DNA of 64,000 nt from Desulfovibrionaceae bacterium (GTDB lineage Bacteria > Desulfobacterota > Desulfovibrionia > Desulfovibrionales > Desulfovibrionaceae). The notes below the pieces were generated by a model, which was not told the origin of the DNA, searched no databases, and saw only the letters and a program-made list of their open reading frames with translations. Location of the stretch: positions 75,591-139,590 of the forward strand of contig JAVHLG010000002.1 of NCBI GenBank assembly GCA_031082225.1, given 5' to 3'. The position numbers were made by a program, and so were the translations under genes. Shown here in pieces: positions 48,602-58,260 of this stretch (positions are counted from its first letter, which is position 1; every line of letters starts with the position of its first letter).

Positions 48602-50845
48602 TCAGCCGCACTTGGTGAAGCCGCAGGATTTGCAGATGTGGCAGCCTTCCTCGAACACCAGTTCCGCCCCGCAGTCCGGGCAGCGGGGGGCGGTCAGGGA
48701 GGCGTTGCCGTCTTTGACCACATGGCCCTGCATGTAGCGGCTCTCCAGCACCCAGGACACGGCGTCGGGGATGGACAGGAGCAGCCCCTTTTTCTGGAAC
48801 ACCGGGTTCTCGCCGCCGATGCCCTTTAACTGCCCCACGATGTCCTCCACGTCCACGCCCGAGCGCAGGGCCAGCGACACCAGCCGTCCGATGGCCTCGG
48901 CCTTGGCCGTGACCGAGCGGCCGGACTTGCCGATGGTGGCGAAGACCTCGAAGGGCCTGCCGTCGACCTCGTTCACCGTGAGGTAGAGTTCGCCAAGGCC
49001 GGTTTTGACCTTCTGGGTGAATCCGTAGACCACATCGGGCCGGGTCTTGACCCGGGTGGCGGCCTTGGGGGCCTCCTCCTGCCCGGCCTCGCCGGTGCAC
49101 AGCACCTGGGCCGTCTTGCAGCCGTCGCGGTAGACCGTCACCCCCTTGCAGCCGAGTTCGCAGGCCATGCGGTAGATGCCCGCGATCTCCTCCTTGGTGG
49201 CGGTTCCCGGCAGGTTCACGGTCTTGGACACGGCGTTGTCCGTATATTTCTGGAAGGCGGCCTGCATGCGCAGGTGCCACACGGGGTCGATGTCCATGGC
49301 CGTGACGAAGACCCGGCGAAGGGCCTCGGGAATCTCCTCCATGTGGGCCACGGAGCCCTTGCGGGCCACCTCGGCCAGGATGTCCGGCCGGGCCAGTCCG
49401 GCCGCATCCAGGGCGGCGCGAAAATACGGGTTGGTCTCCACGAGCTTTTCGCCGTCCATGACGTGGCGGGCGAAGCTTAGGGCGAAAAGCGGCTCCACGC
49501 CCGAGGAGCACCCGGCAATGATGGACAGGGTGCCGGTGGGGGCGATGGTGGTGGTGGTGGCGTTGCGGTAGGGGCCTTCGTTTCGGGCCGCGAAGACCGA
49601 ATCCGCAAAGGTCGGGAAGGGGCCGCGCTCGGCGGCCAGGGCGGCCGAGGCCTTTTTGGATTCGGCCTGGATGAAGCTCATGAGCCGCTCGGCCAAGACC
49701 AGGGCCTCGGGGCTGTCGTAGGGGACGTTCACCCGGTAGAGCAGGTCGGCGAAGCCCATGACCCCCAGGCCGATCTTGCGGTTTTTTTTGACCATCTCGG
49801 TGATGACCGGCAGGGGATATTGCGAGGCGTCGATGACGTTGTCCAGAAAGCGCACGGACAGGCCGATGATCCGGGCCAGTTCCGCCCAGTCCACGCCGTC
49901 GGGGGAGGTGGGGGAATGGACCAGGGCCAGGTTGATGGAACCCAGGTTGCAGGCCTCGTAGGGCAGAAGGGGCTGCTCGCCGCAGGGGTTGGTGCTCTCG
50001 ATCTCGCCCAGGGCCGGGGTGGGGTTGTCGCGGTTGATGCGGTCCAGGAAGACGATGCCCGGATCGCCGCTCTCCCAGGCCTTGCGCACCAAGAGCTCGA
50101 AGATCTCCCGGGCGCTTTGTCTGGCCACCGTCACCCCGTCGCGGGGATCGATCAGGTCGTAGTCATGTCCCGACTCCGCCGCCTGCATGAAGGCCTCGGT
50201 GAGGCCCACGGAGATGTTGAAATTGTCCAGGGCGTGCTCGCGTTCCTTGCAGGTGATGAATTCCTTGATGTCGGGGTGGTCCACACGAAGGATGCCCATG
50301 TTGGCCCCGCGCCGTGTGCCGCCCTGTTTGACCTGCTCGGTGGCGGTGTTGAAGATGCGCATAAACGACACCGGCCCCGAGGCCACGCCTCCGGTGGAGC
50401 CCACCCGGCTGTGCTTGGCCCGAAGCCTGGAGAAGGAAAAGCCCGTGCCGCCGCCGGACTTGTGGATGAGCGCGGCGAACTTCACGGCGTCGAAGATCTC
50501 CTCCATGGAGTCGCCCACGGGCAAAACAAAGCAGGCCGCCAATTGCCCAAGCGGCGTTCCGGCGTTCATGAGCGTGGGGGAGTTGGGCAGAAACTTGTAG
50601 GAGGTCATGAGGTCGTAGAAGGCCCGGGCCGTGTCCTCAATGTCGCGCTCTTCGCCGTAGTTGGCCTCCTGGCTGGCGATGGCCAGGGCCACGCGCCAGA
50701 AAAGGCCGGTCTCGTCCTCCAGGGGGCGGCCGTCGGGGCCTTTGCGCAGGTAGCGCTTGGACAGGACGATGGCGGCGTTTTGGTTGATGGCCGGGGCGGG
50801 CAGGTCGGCGGGCGCGGGCAACGGGGCGGCGGACGGGTCGGACAT
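48602..50845 (-). CDS. nrdJ: Vitamin B12-dependent (class II) ribonucleotide reductase
   Basis: LPNSPTLMNAGTPLGQLAACFVLPV, NPCGEQPLLPYEACNLGSINL, C-terminal CPDCGAELVFEEGCHICKSCGFTKCG. Confidence 0.96.
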   Translation of the reverse strand: MSDPSAAPLPAPADLPAPAINQNAAIVLSKRYLRKGPDGRPLEDETGLFWRVALAIASQEANYGEERDIEDTARAFYDLMTSYKFLPNSPTLMNAGTPLGQLAACFVLPVGDSMEEIFDAVKFAALIHKSGGGTGFSFSRLRAKHSRVGSTGGVASGPVSFMRIFNTATEQVKQGGTRRGANMGILRVDHPDIKEFITCKEREHALDNFNISVGLTEAFMQAAESGHDYDLIDPRDGVTVARQSAREIFELLVRKAWESGDPGIVFLDRINRDNPTPALGEIESTNPCGEQPLLPYEACNLGSINLALVHSPTSPDGVDWAELARIIGLSVRFLDNVIDASQYPLPVITEMVKKNRKIGLGVMGFADLLYRVNVPYDSPEALVLAERLMSFIQAESKKASAALAAERGPFPTFADSVFAARNEGPYRNATTTTIAPTGTLSIIAGCSSGVEPLFALSFARHVMDGEKLVETNPYFRAALDAAGLARPDILAEVARKGSVAHMEEIPEALRRVFVTAMDIDPVWHLRMQAAFQKYTDNAVSKTVNLPGTATKEEIAGIYRMACELGCKGVTVYRDGCKTAQVLCTGEAGQEEAPKAATRVKTRPDVVYGFTQKVKTGLGELYLTVNEVDGRPFEVFATIGKSGRSVTAKAEAIGRLVSLALRSGVDVEDIVGQLKGIGGENPVFQKKGLLLSIPDAVSWVLESRYMQGHVVKDGNASLTAPRCPDCGAELVFEEGCHICKSCGFTKCG

Positions 50846-51223
50846 GTGGCGCGGTCTCCAATGGGTCGAAACGGTTGACGAAAACTATCCGGGCGCCTGC
50901 GACGCCACGGAAAAAACAACAACATTTTGCATGGTTGAGCTTGGCCGGGGAGCGAAAGGCATGCGGCCGGGGTGACGGGGAAACTACGTTATTTGCCCCA
51001 TGCCTGCAACCGCATGACGCCTGACGTGGGGCATGGAAATTCCGGCCTATCTGACCGACGGGCTCCAAACGATCAGAAAGAATTGTGTGATTTCAAAGAC
51101 AAAGAAAATTCTGCGGGAGGGGGAAAACCATGGATGCACGAAGGCCGATATATGGAGACGGCATGGGCCTGCGCATATGCATACGGTTGCCGATGCGACC
51201 ATGGCCGCCTGGGAAAAACGTCG

Positions 51224-53011
51224 TCAGGATGGCGGCCGATTGGGTGTTCGAATGCCGATCAAGGACTTCTTGTGTCTGTCGGTAAAGGCATTCGACAGCA
51301 TGTAGGCGTATATTGAGGCCTGGGGAAGAAGCGCGAAATAGTCGATAAAATTCTGGATGTTGTTGAGGGCCGTGAAATCCGAGCAGAGCAGGATGACGTT
51401 TTTGAAGCCTTTGCCGAGGAGGGCGTCGGTCCACGGATAGCGGTGATTCGGGACGAACCATCCGTCAAAAAGGAAGACATCCCACGCCGCATATTTTTCC
51501 TTGAAGCTTCGTTTCGGCATGAGCAAGGACTTGCCGGGCAGGTCGCGGTGGAGGGAGGCCAGGAGGTCTTCAAGGAGAATGGCCGGCCCAGAGGCCACGA
51601 TCAAGGTGTTGCCTGCGGGCAAAGACGCAAGGCGGATCCGTTGCGAGTATTCGAAATTGTCTTCCAGGAACGCGAGGGCCATTTTTTGCGGCGTGACGGC
51701 TTCCGGGGCGAGATGTTCCAGGATGCCCAGGGGATCGTCCAGGCGACAGGACAGGTTTGCCATGTATTCATTCGTAAAATTTGTCCATCGCGTGTCGTGC
51801 GGGATACGTTCCAGGCTGGTCAGGGCGTTTTTCGTTTCACCATGCAGCCGCTGGAGTTGGGCCAGTTGGAAAAGGGCGCTGTGGTGGAAAGGGAAGCGTG
51901 TGGCGTTGCGTTTGGCCATGTCGAGGTCGAGGCCCATGCGTCTGGCATATGGGGAACTGGCCAGTGTGCAGAACAGATGGCCAGCTTCAATGGAAACGCA
52001 GGTGTTCTGATCACAATATGATTTCCCCAGAAGTGTTTTCAATATTTCGAAGAGGGCGCGGAATCGTTCCGGCGTCGTGACCTGATGCGGGCTGATGGTC
52101 AGCCTGGCGCCCTTGCGTATGCCTTCAAGAAGAAAATGAAAGGTCGCATCGTCCATGGCGGCGTTGATTTTTGCGAGCAAAAGCGAGGTGTAGATGTTGT
52201 CGTCGGTGTTGTCGTTTGTTTCGAGTTTCAATGCCGTTGTTGGATTGTTTTTTGACGAGGCGCCGTTATGCCAGTCGTCGACGGCGCGGCAGGAGTCCGT
52301 GGCTGATACATCCGTGGGGCCGATATCGCGGGCATGATCCGGAGGGAAGGTGATCTTGCCGGAGAAATACTCATACACAGCGAAGTCATGGCAATATTTC
52401 TGAATGGTTTCCGTCCGGATATGGGCGCACGGCGTGCGTGGATTGTTTTGCGACTGATTTCTAAAGGGGATATCGCCAAAGGATATGCCAAGCGCCTGCC
52501 CCAAAGCGAAAACGGACTCGCGCAGTTGGTCGACGAAGCCGATGAAAAAATAATTCTCCAGACGTGCGATGGCCCGTTCGACCGTTCCGCCCAGATGCCT
52601 GACCATGGACATATACGGATTGTCGAAAAGGTAATCGACAAACGAGCCATAGCTGTACAGTTTTGTCTGCATGCCATGGCGATAAAGGGAATAGGCGACG
52701 GCCAGAGGGTTTCTCAGGAATGTGAAGTAGTATACTTTGCAATCTGCATTCAGCAGTTCATGTATGCCGTATACGTAATGTCCGCCGCAGTAGTGGCTCG
52801 AACGGGTGGAGGCGTTTATGCTGTCGGCAAAGGAAATGCATGAAATGGAGGATTCGATATATGTATATCTTGGAAAGTCCCTGCCGAACATGGCATGCAA
52901 GGAGGTTCCGGCGCATTTTGGGATATGATCAAAGACGAACACGCTTTTGAAGCTGGGATCCGGGAATTGAAGCTCGCGCTCGATATCAAGCAGGGAAGTG
53001 GCGGCGTCCAT
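51224..53011 (-). CDS. Sulfotransferase-like protein with long uncharacterised C-terminal region
   Basis: FVFDHIPKCAGTSLHAMFGRDFPRYTYIES (PAPS 5'-PSB-like KCAGTS) and YYFTFLRNPLAVAYSLYRHG (3'-PB-like RNP). Confidence 0.75.
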   Translation of the reverse strand: MDAATSLLDIERELQFPDPSFKSVFVFDHIPKCAGTSLHAMFGRDFPRYTYIESSISCISFADSINASTRSSHYCGGHYVYGIHELLNADCKVYYFTFLRNPLAVAYSLYRHGMQTKLYSYGSFVDYLFDNPYMSMVRHLGGTVERAIARLENYFFIGFVDQLRESVFALGQALGISFGDIPFRNQSQNNPRTPCAHIRTETIQKYCHDFAVYEYFSGKITFPPDHARDIGPTDVSATDSCRAVDDWHNGASSKNNPTTALKLETNDNTDDNIYTSLLLAKINAAMDDATFHFLLEGIRKGARLTISPHQVTTPERFRALFEILKTLLGKSYCDQNTCVSIEAGHLFCTLASSPYARRMGLDLDMAKRNATRFPFHHSALFQLAQLQRLHGETKNALTSLERIPHDTRWTNFTNEYMANLSCRLDDPLGILEHLAPEAVTPQKMALAFLEDNFEYSQRIRLASLPAGNTLIVASGPAILLEDLLASLHRDLPGKSLLMPKRSFKEKYAAWDVFLFDGWFVPNHRYPWTDALLGKGFKNVILLCSDFTALNNIQNFIDYFALLPQASIYAYMLSNAFTDRHKKSLIGIRTPNRPPS

Positions 53012-53254
53012 CAGGTCATCTCTGGTTTTGATGGGGAACAGGATGGTACGGGGGCTCCCGGTGCGGTTGAGCCTGCCCGGGCTGTCGGCCGGGACCGAGA
53101 GTCCCCAGCCTCATGTCCGGGGATGCGGCGCGGCGACCCCCAGACGCCGACTTCCCGGCGGCGGCCCGGCGGAGCGGCCTGGGCAGCGGCGGATTGGCGC
53201 TCCGGCAGGTGCTCCGTGGCGGCTCGTCTGGATTTTTGCCTCCGCCGCCCGGAA

Positions 53255-53821
53255 TCATCGCCTAGCCCCGGGCCGACAGGCCCCGGCGCAGCAGCCGCCG
53301 GAGAGAAACTCGCTGTAGGCAAAAAGGATGCGCCGCTCCCGGTTTATGGCGTCCCCTGTCAGCGGCGGCGCGGGCGAGGCCGCGGCCAGGGCCACAAGCT
53401 CGTCGTAATGGGGGATGGTCCGCATGCCGCCCCGGGCCAGGATATGCCCGTCGGCCACGCGCAGAAGCAGCGCCTCCTTGGTGTCCGTGATCAGGGCCAG
53501 GGGCACGGGGGCCTCGCCGTAAAGCCGTGCGGCGGCCAGGGTCTCGCGGATGTAGGAGCCGGGTTCGCCGGAACAGAAGATGACCACCAGAAGCGGCGCG
53601 CCGTCCGCGTCCGCAACCGTCAGGTCCACCATGCGGGTATAGTCTTTGCCCTCCACCGGGAAGCACACCCCTGCCTTGGCGCACATCCGGTCCTTGGGGT
53701 AGCCCCGCTCCTCCACCAGAAGCCGGGCCAGGGCCTGGCGGAATTCCTCGTAGGAGGTTTCCTCCACGTCCTCGCCGGTCAGATAGTCCCGGATGACCCG
53801 GTTCAGGCTTTCCTCGTGCAT
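53255..53821 (-). CDS. Solitary HsdR N-terminal-like (type I restriction R-protein N-domain) protein
   Basis: IRDYLTGEDVEETSYEEFRQALARLLVEERGYPKDRMCAKAGVCFPVEGKDYTRMVDLTVADADGAPLLVVIFC: HSDR_N-like fold pattern. Confidence 0.7.
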   Translation of the reverse strand: MHEESLNRVIRDYLTGEDVEETSYEEFRQALARLLVEERGYPKDRMCAKAGVCFPVEGKDYTRMVDLTVADADGAPLLVVIFCSGEPGSYIRETLAAARLYGEAPVPLALITDTKEALLLRVADGHILARGGMRTIPHYDELVALAAASPAPPLTGDAINRERRILFAYSEFLSGGCCAGACRPGARR

Positions 53822-53955
53822 AGGCCGTCCCGATGAAGGTTAGGATTATGCCGCATGGCGGCGGCGACCGGAAAAAGGTAGCATGTCCGGTCCCGGTGTC
53901 AATCCGGCCCGGCCGCCGCTGGCGGCGCAAAGCCCCGCCAGGGGCTGTGCATGGT

Positions 53956-56529
53956 TTAGTTGAGTCGGCGTTTGGCCGCGACCCGGCGTACGGTGTCGTC
54001 CAGGGTCTGCATTTCGAAGGGCTTGGCCAGGAAATCGTCCATTCCGGCGGCCAGGAACCGGTCCCGGTCCGACTCCATGGCGTAGGCGGTCAGGGCCACG
54101 ATGGGGATGTTTTTGACCGTCCCGGGAATCTCGCCGTGCCGGATGTGCCGGGTGGCCGTCAGCCCGTCCATGACCGGCATCTGGATGTCCATGAGCACCA
54201 GGTCGAAGGGGTCGGCCGCCAGGGCGCGCAGGGCCTCCTGGCCGTTGACCGCCTCGGTGACGGCGTGTCCCATGTGGCGCAGCATGGTCGCGGCGCTTAA
54301 CCGGTTGCTTTCGTCGTCCTCGGCCAGAAGCACCCGCAGGGGCGACGACGGATCCACGGCGGCCCCGGCCCCTGCCGCCTGAGGGATCAGGCAGGCGGGC
54401 AGCCAGAAGGCGGCGGTGAAGGAAAAGACGCTGCCCTTGCCCGGGGCGCTTTCCACCCACAGGGAGCCGCCCAGCAGTTCCGAGAGCTGTTTGGCGATGG
54501 ACAGGCCCAGGCCCGTGCCGCCGTATTTCTTGGTCAGATAGTCCTCGGCCAGGGAGAAGCTGTCGAAGATCGAGTCCAGCTTGTCCCCGGGGATGCCGAT
54601 GCCCGTGTCCGCCATCCGGAACAGCAGGCACTCGCCTGCGAAATCCTTGTCCACGAACACCCGCTGCGGCCCGTCGGGGGACGGGGCATGTCGCGACACG
54701 GACAGCTCGATGCTGCCGTGCGTGGTGAAGCGGATGGCGTTGGCGAGCAGGTTGACCAGAATCTGGCGCAGGCGGAAGGGGTCGCCCACCAGGATGGCCC
54801 CCACCGCATCGTCCACCCGCCAGGTGAAGCGCAGGCCCTTGAGCCGGGCCTGGACCTCGTGGGAGCGGCACAGGGAATCGACCAGTTCGCGGAGGTCGAA
54901 CTCCTTGACCGCCAGTTGCACGGCCCCGGACTCCATATTGGCCAGTTCGATCAGGTTGTCCACGATGGACAGGAGTTTTTTGGCCGACTGCATGGTGATG
55001 TCCCAGCATTCGGTCTGATCGGGCGGCAGGGAGATGGTCTGGGCCAGTTGGGCCATGCCGAAGATGGCGTTTAAGGGGGTGCGCAGTTCGTGGCTCATGT
55101 TGGCCAGAAACTGGGTCTTGGCCTGGTTGGCCTGTTCGGCCTGCTTTCTGGCCTCGGCCATGGACACCTCGGCCAGCCTGCGGAAGGTGGTGTCTTGGAC
55201 CGTGGCCACCAGCACGTTGTGCCCCGGGACCGGGAAACTGGCGATGGTGACGTGGCGGCGCTCGCCCGTGGCCGTGGTGATGGGCAGATCCTTCCAGAAC
55301 ATGCGGCCCGGGTCGCCGCTTTGCACATCGGCGAGCATGTGGTCGCGGATGCGCGTACGCTCCGCGGGGTCGGGAAAGAGGCTGCCGAAATAGCCGTCCA
55401 GCGTAGACAGCGCCTCGGGCGGCCAGCCGAGGATCTCGGAATAGCGGGGGTTCTGGAAGGTGGCCAGGCCCGTGTCCATGAAGCGCACGCTCACGCCGAT
55501 GGGCAGGCTGGCCAGGACGGTCTCCATGAACCGGCGGCGTTTGAGCAGTTCCTCCTCGGCCTGCTTGCGCTCGCTGATGTCCCGGCCGACGGAGAAGATG
55601 CGCTGTTCATCCGGCAGGGGGATCGAGGCGAAGGACAGCCAGGCGTAGGCGCCGTCCTTTTTGCGGTAGCGGGCCTCGAAGTTGCGGACGGGAGAGCCCT
55701 CCACCAGCCGTTCCCCCACGGCCAAAAAGGCCGTCAGATCGTCCGGGTGGACCAGTTCCACCACTTGCCGTCCCGTCAGTTCTTTTTCGCCGTAGCCCAG
55801 GGTCCGGGTCCAGGCCGGGTTGACCTGCACAAGGACGCCCGCATAATCGGTCACGCCCAGAAGATCCATGGAATGGTTGAACAGCCGGTCCCGTTCCCGG
55901 GCCAGCCGGTTGGCGCTGGTGACGTCGGCGGCCATGAACAAAACGCCCGTGACCTCTCCCGTGTTGCTGGTCAGGGGGGCGGTGTGCAGGCTGAGATCCA
56001 CTCCGGATCCGTCCCGGCGCTGGCGGCGGACGTCCAGGCCGGCCAGGGGGCTTCCGGCGAAGGCCCGGTCCAGGACGACCGTGAACTCAGCCTGTTTTTC
56101 CTCCGGGACCGTGGGCGGCCGCCGTCCCATGACCTCGTCCGCCCGCCATCCGAAGAGCCGCTCGGCCGCAGGGTTCCACAGGCTGACGCGGCCCTCCCGG
56201 TCCAGGATGTAGAGGGCCAGGGGCGCGGCGTTGACGATGGAGGCCAGCTTGTCCCCGGTCGCCGCGCATTCCCGCCGGGCCGCGTCCAGATGTTCCAGGG
56301 AGGCCCGCTGACCGGCCGCCACCCGGCGCAGCAGGGCATACAACAGCAGGCTGGTGGCCACCACGAAGAACCAGCCCTTGAAGGTCTGCATGCTGGAGAT
56401 GGCCTGGGGGTCGTGGAAAAGGGCGTCCACGGCCATGTCCGAAAAAAGGATCCAGGCCCCGGCGGCCAGGAAATAGACGGCGGGGATGACAAGGACGTAT
56501 CTGCTGCCCGGCTTGAGCATGGGGCGCAT
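53956..56529 (-). CDS. Hybrid sensor histidine kinase (TM, PAS repeats, HisKA, HATPase, REC)
   Basis: [70 protein letters not shown]. Confidence 0.92.
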   Translation of the reverse strand: MRPMLKPGSRYVLVIPAVYFLAAGAWILFSDMAVDALFHDPQAISSMQTFKGWFFVVATSLLLYALLRRVAAGQRASLEHLDAARRECAATGDKLASIVNAAPLALYILDREGRVSLWNPAAERLFGWRADEVMGRRPPTVPEEKQAEFTVVLDRAFAGSPLAGLDVRRQRRDGSGVDLSLHTAPLTSNTGEVTGVLFMAADVTSANRLARERDRLFNHSMDLLGVTDYAGVLVQVNPAWTRTLGYGEKELTGRQVVELVHPDDLTAFLAVGERLVEGSPVRNFEARYRKKDGAYAWLSFASIPLPDEQRIFSVGRDISERKQAEEELLKRRRFMETVLASLPIGVSVRFMDTGLATFQNPRYSEILGWPPEALSTLDGYFGSLFPDPAERTRIRDHMLADVQSGDPGRMFWKDLPITTATGERRHVTIASFPVPGHNVLVATVQDTTFRRLAEVSMAEARKQAEQANQAKTQFLANMSHELRTPLNAIFGMAQLAQTISLPPDQTECWDITMQSAKKLLSIVDNLIELANMESGAVQLAVKEFDLRELVDSLCRSHEVQARLKGLRFTWRVDDAVGAILVGDPFRLRQILVNLLANAIRFTTHGSIELSVSRHAPSPDGPQRVFVDKDFAGECLLFRMADTGIGIPGDKLDSIFDSFSLAEDYLTKKYGGTGLGLSIAKQLSELLGGSLWVESAPGKGSVFSFTAAFWLPACLIPQAAGAGAAVDPSSPLRVLLAEDDESNRLSAATMLRHMGHAVTEAVNGQEALRALAADPFDLVLMDIQMPVMDGLTATRHIRHGEIPGTVKNIPIVALTAYAMESDRDRFLAAGMDDFLAKPFEMQTLDDTVRRVAAKRRLN

Positions 56530-56784
56530 CCAGGGGCAAGGTGTTTTCGTATCTTCGAAAAGATATCCCAGGGGAGGGGAGAAGACAAGGAAAGACCGGC
56601 AGACATTCGACCGGTGGCCGGAATTGGCGATGGCCCGGCGTCAGGGCGGCATGCCCGTATCCACGCCGCGGGCCGCGGCCAGCTTCTTGAGCCGCGCCGA
56701 CGGCATGGCCCGTTTGCCCCGCCCCCGGCGCGACTCGATTTTTGTCCGGGGATGCGCTAGTTGTGTCCAAACGACGGAGACGGC

Positions 56785-58248
56785 ATGGAAAACCACGATC
56801 ACGCCCCGGATTTGAAAAATCTCGAAGAACAGCTTCGCCGGGAGAACCCCCTTTTGGTGGACGCCGTGGCCTCCTTCCGCAAACTGGACTTCGTGGGGCG
56901 GCGGCTAGGGCTTTTGCACAAGGGCGGCTCGTTCGCCTCGCGCATCGCCTGGTGGCCGCTGGTCGCCGTGCTGGGGCCGTTTTCGGCGGGCAAGTCCACC
57001 TTCATCAACAGCTATCTGGGCCAGTCCCTGCAACACACCGGCACCCACGCCGTGGACGACAAGTTCACGGTCATCTGCCACACCACCGAGCCAGTGTCCC
57101 GGGTTCTGCCCGGCGTGGCCCTGGACGCCGACCTGCGCTTCCCCTTCTACAAGATGAGCCAGGAGCTGGAAAAGGTGGAGGCCGGGGAGGGCGGTCGCAT
57201 CGACGCCTACCTGCAGCTCAAGACCTGCCCCGGCGAACGGGCCAGGGGACTCATCCTCATTGACTCCCCGGGGTTCGACGCCGACGCCCAGCGCACGGCT
57301 ACGCTACGCATCACCGACTACATCATGGACCTTTCGGACCTGGTGCTGGTCCTTTTCGACGCCAACCGCCCCGAGCCCGGGGCCATGCGCGACACCCTGC
57401 ACCACCTGGTGGCCGGGACCGTGAACCGCAAGGATTCGAGCAAGTTCCTCTATGTCTTAAACCGCATGGACGTCACCGCCCGGGAGGACAATCCCGAGGA
57501 GGTCGTCGGGGCCTGGCAGCGGTCTTTGGCCCAGCACGGCCTGACGGCCGGGAAGTTTTACCGGGTCTACAGCCCCGAGGCGGCCCTGCCCATCGAGGAC
57601 GAGGCCCTGGCCAGACGGTTTGCGGCCAAACGGGACAAGGATCTGGGAGAGATCCACGGCCGCATGGCCCAGGTGCGGGTGGAGCGGGCCTACCGCATCG
57701 TGGGGGCCCTGGAGAAGATGGCCCGGGAGATCGAGGACCAGTTCGTGCCGCGCATCCGGGAGCTTGTGGCCCGCTGGCGCAGCGGCGTGTTGCGCCTGGA
57801 CGCGCTTTTCGCCGGGCTTTTCGCCGCAGCCTGCGCCGCAGGTTTTTTCCTGGGCGGCCGGTCGGACGGGGGCTTTTGGCCGGACTGGCTGTCCTGGCTT
57901 TTCGCCGAGTCCTGGCGGGCCTGGCCCGCTGCGGCCCTGGCCCTGGCCGGGGCCGGGTTCGCCCATTTCAAGGCCCGGAAATGGGCCTGTGGCCGCCTGC
58001 GCCGGGCCATTTCCCGGGAGAATCCGCCCGGACCCATGCGCGAGTCCCTGGAGCGGGCGCTTGAGAAAAACACCGTGTGGTGGCGCAGCATCTTCGCCTC
58101 GGAACCGGCCGGGTGGGGCAACGCCTCGCGGCGGCGCATCCGGGAGGCCATCGCCGGGGCCGAGACCCTGGTGCAGGCCTTAAACGACCGCTACGCCCAA
58201 CCCTCGGGGCCGCGCCCCGACCCGTCCGCCACCCCAACCTCCCTATGA
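56785..58248 (+). CDS. Bacterial dynamin/EHD-like membrane GTPase
   Basis: G1 GPFSAGKSTFINSYLG, G3 DSPGFD, G4 NRMD; two C-terminal hydrophobic segments. Confidence 0.85.
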   Translation: MENHDHAPDLKNLEEQLRRENPLLVDAVASFRKLDFVGRRLGLLHKGGSFASRIAWWPLVAVLGPFSAGKSTFINSYLGQSLQHTGTHAVDDKFTVICHTTEPVSRVLPGVALDADLRFPFYKMSQELEKVEAGEGGRIDAYLQLKTCPGERARGLILIDSPGFDADAQRTATLRITDYIMDLSDLVLVLFDANRPEPGAMRDTLHHLVAGTVNRKDSSKFLYVLNRMDVTAREDNPEEVVGAWQRSLAQHGLTAGKFYRVYSPEAALPIEDEALARRFAAKRDKDLGEIHGRMAQVRVERAYRIVGALEKMAREIEDQFVPRIRELVARWRSGVLRLDALFAGLFAAACAAGFFLGGRSDGGFWPDWLSWLFAESWRAWPAAALALAGAGFAHFKARKWACGRLRRAISRENPPGPMRESLERALEKNTVWWRSIFASEPAGWGNASRRRIREAIAGAETLVQALNDRYAQPSGPRPDPSATPTSL

Positions 58249-58260
58249 AGACACAAAAAA

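Noticed and set aside
51033-51305. 90-aa plus-strand ORF downstream of nrdJ region
   Set aside because: Overlaps the 3' end of the sulfotransferase gene, with no recognisable motif; not enough support.
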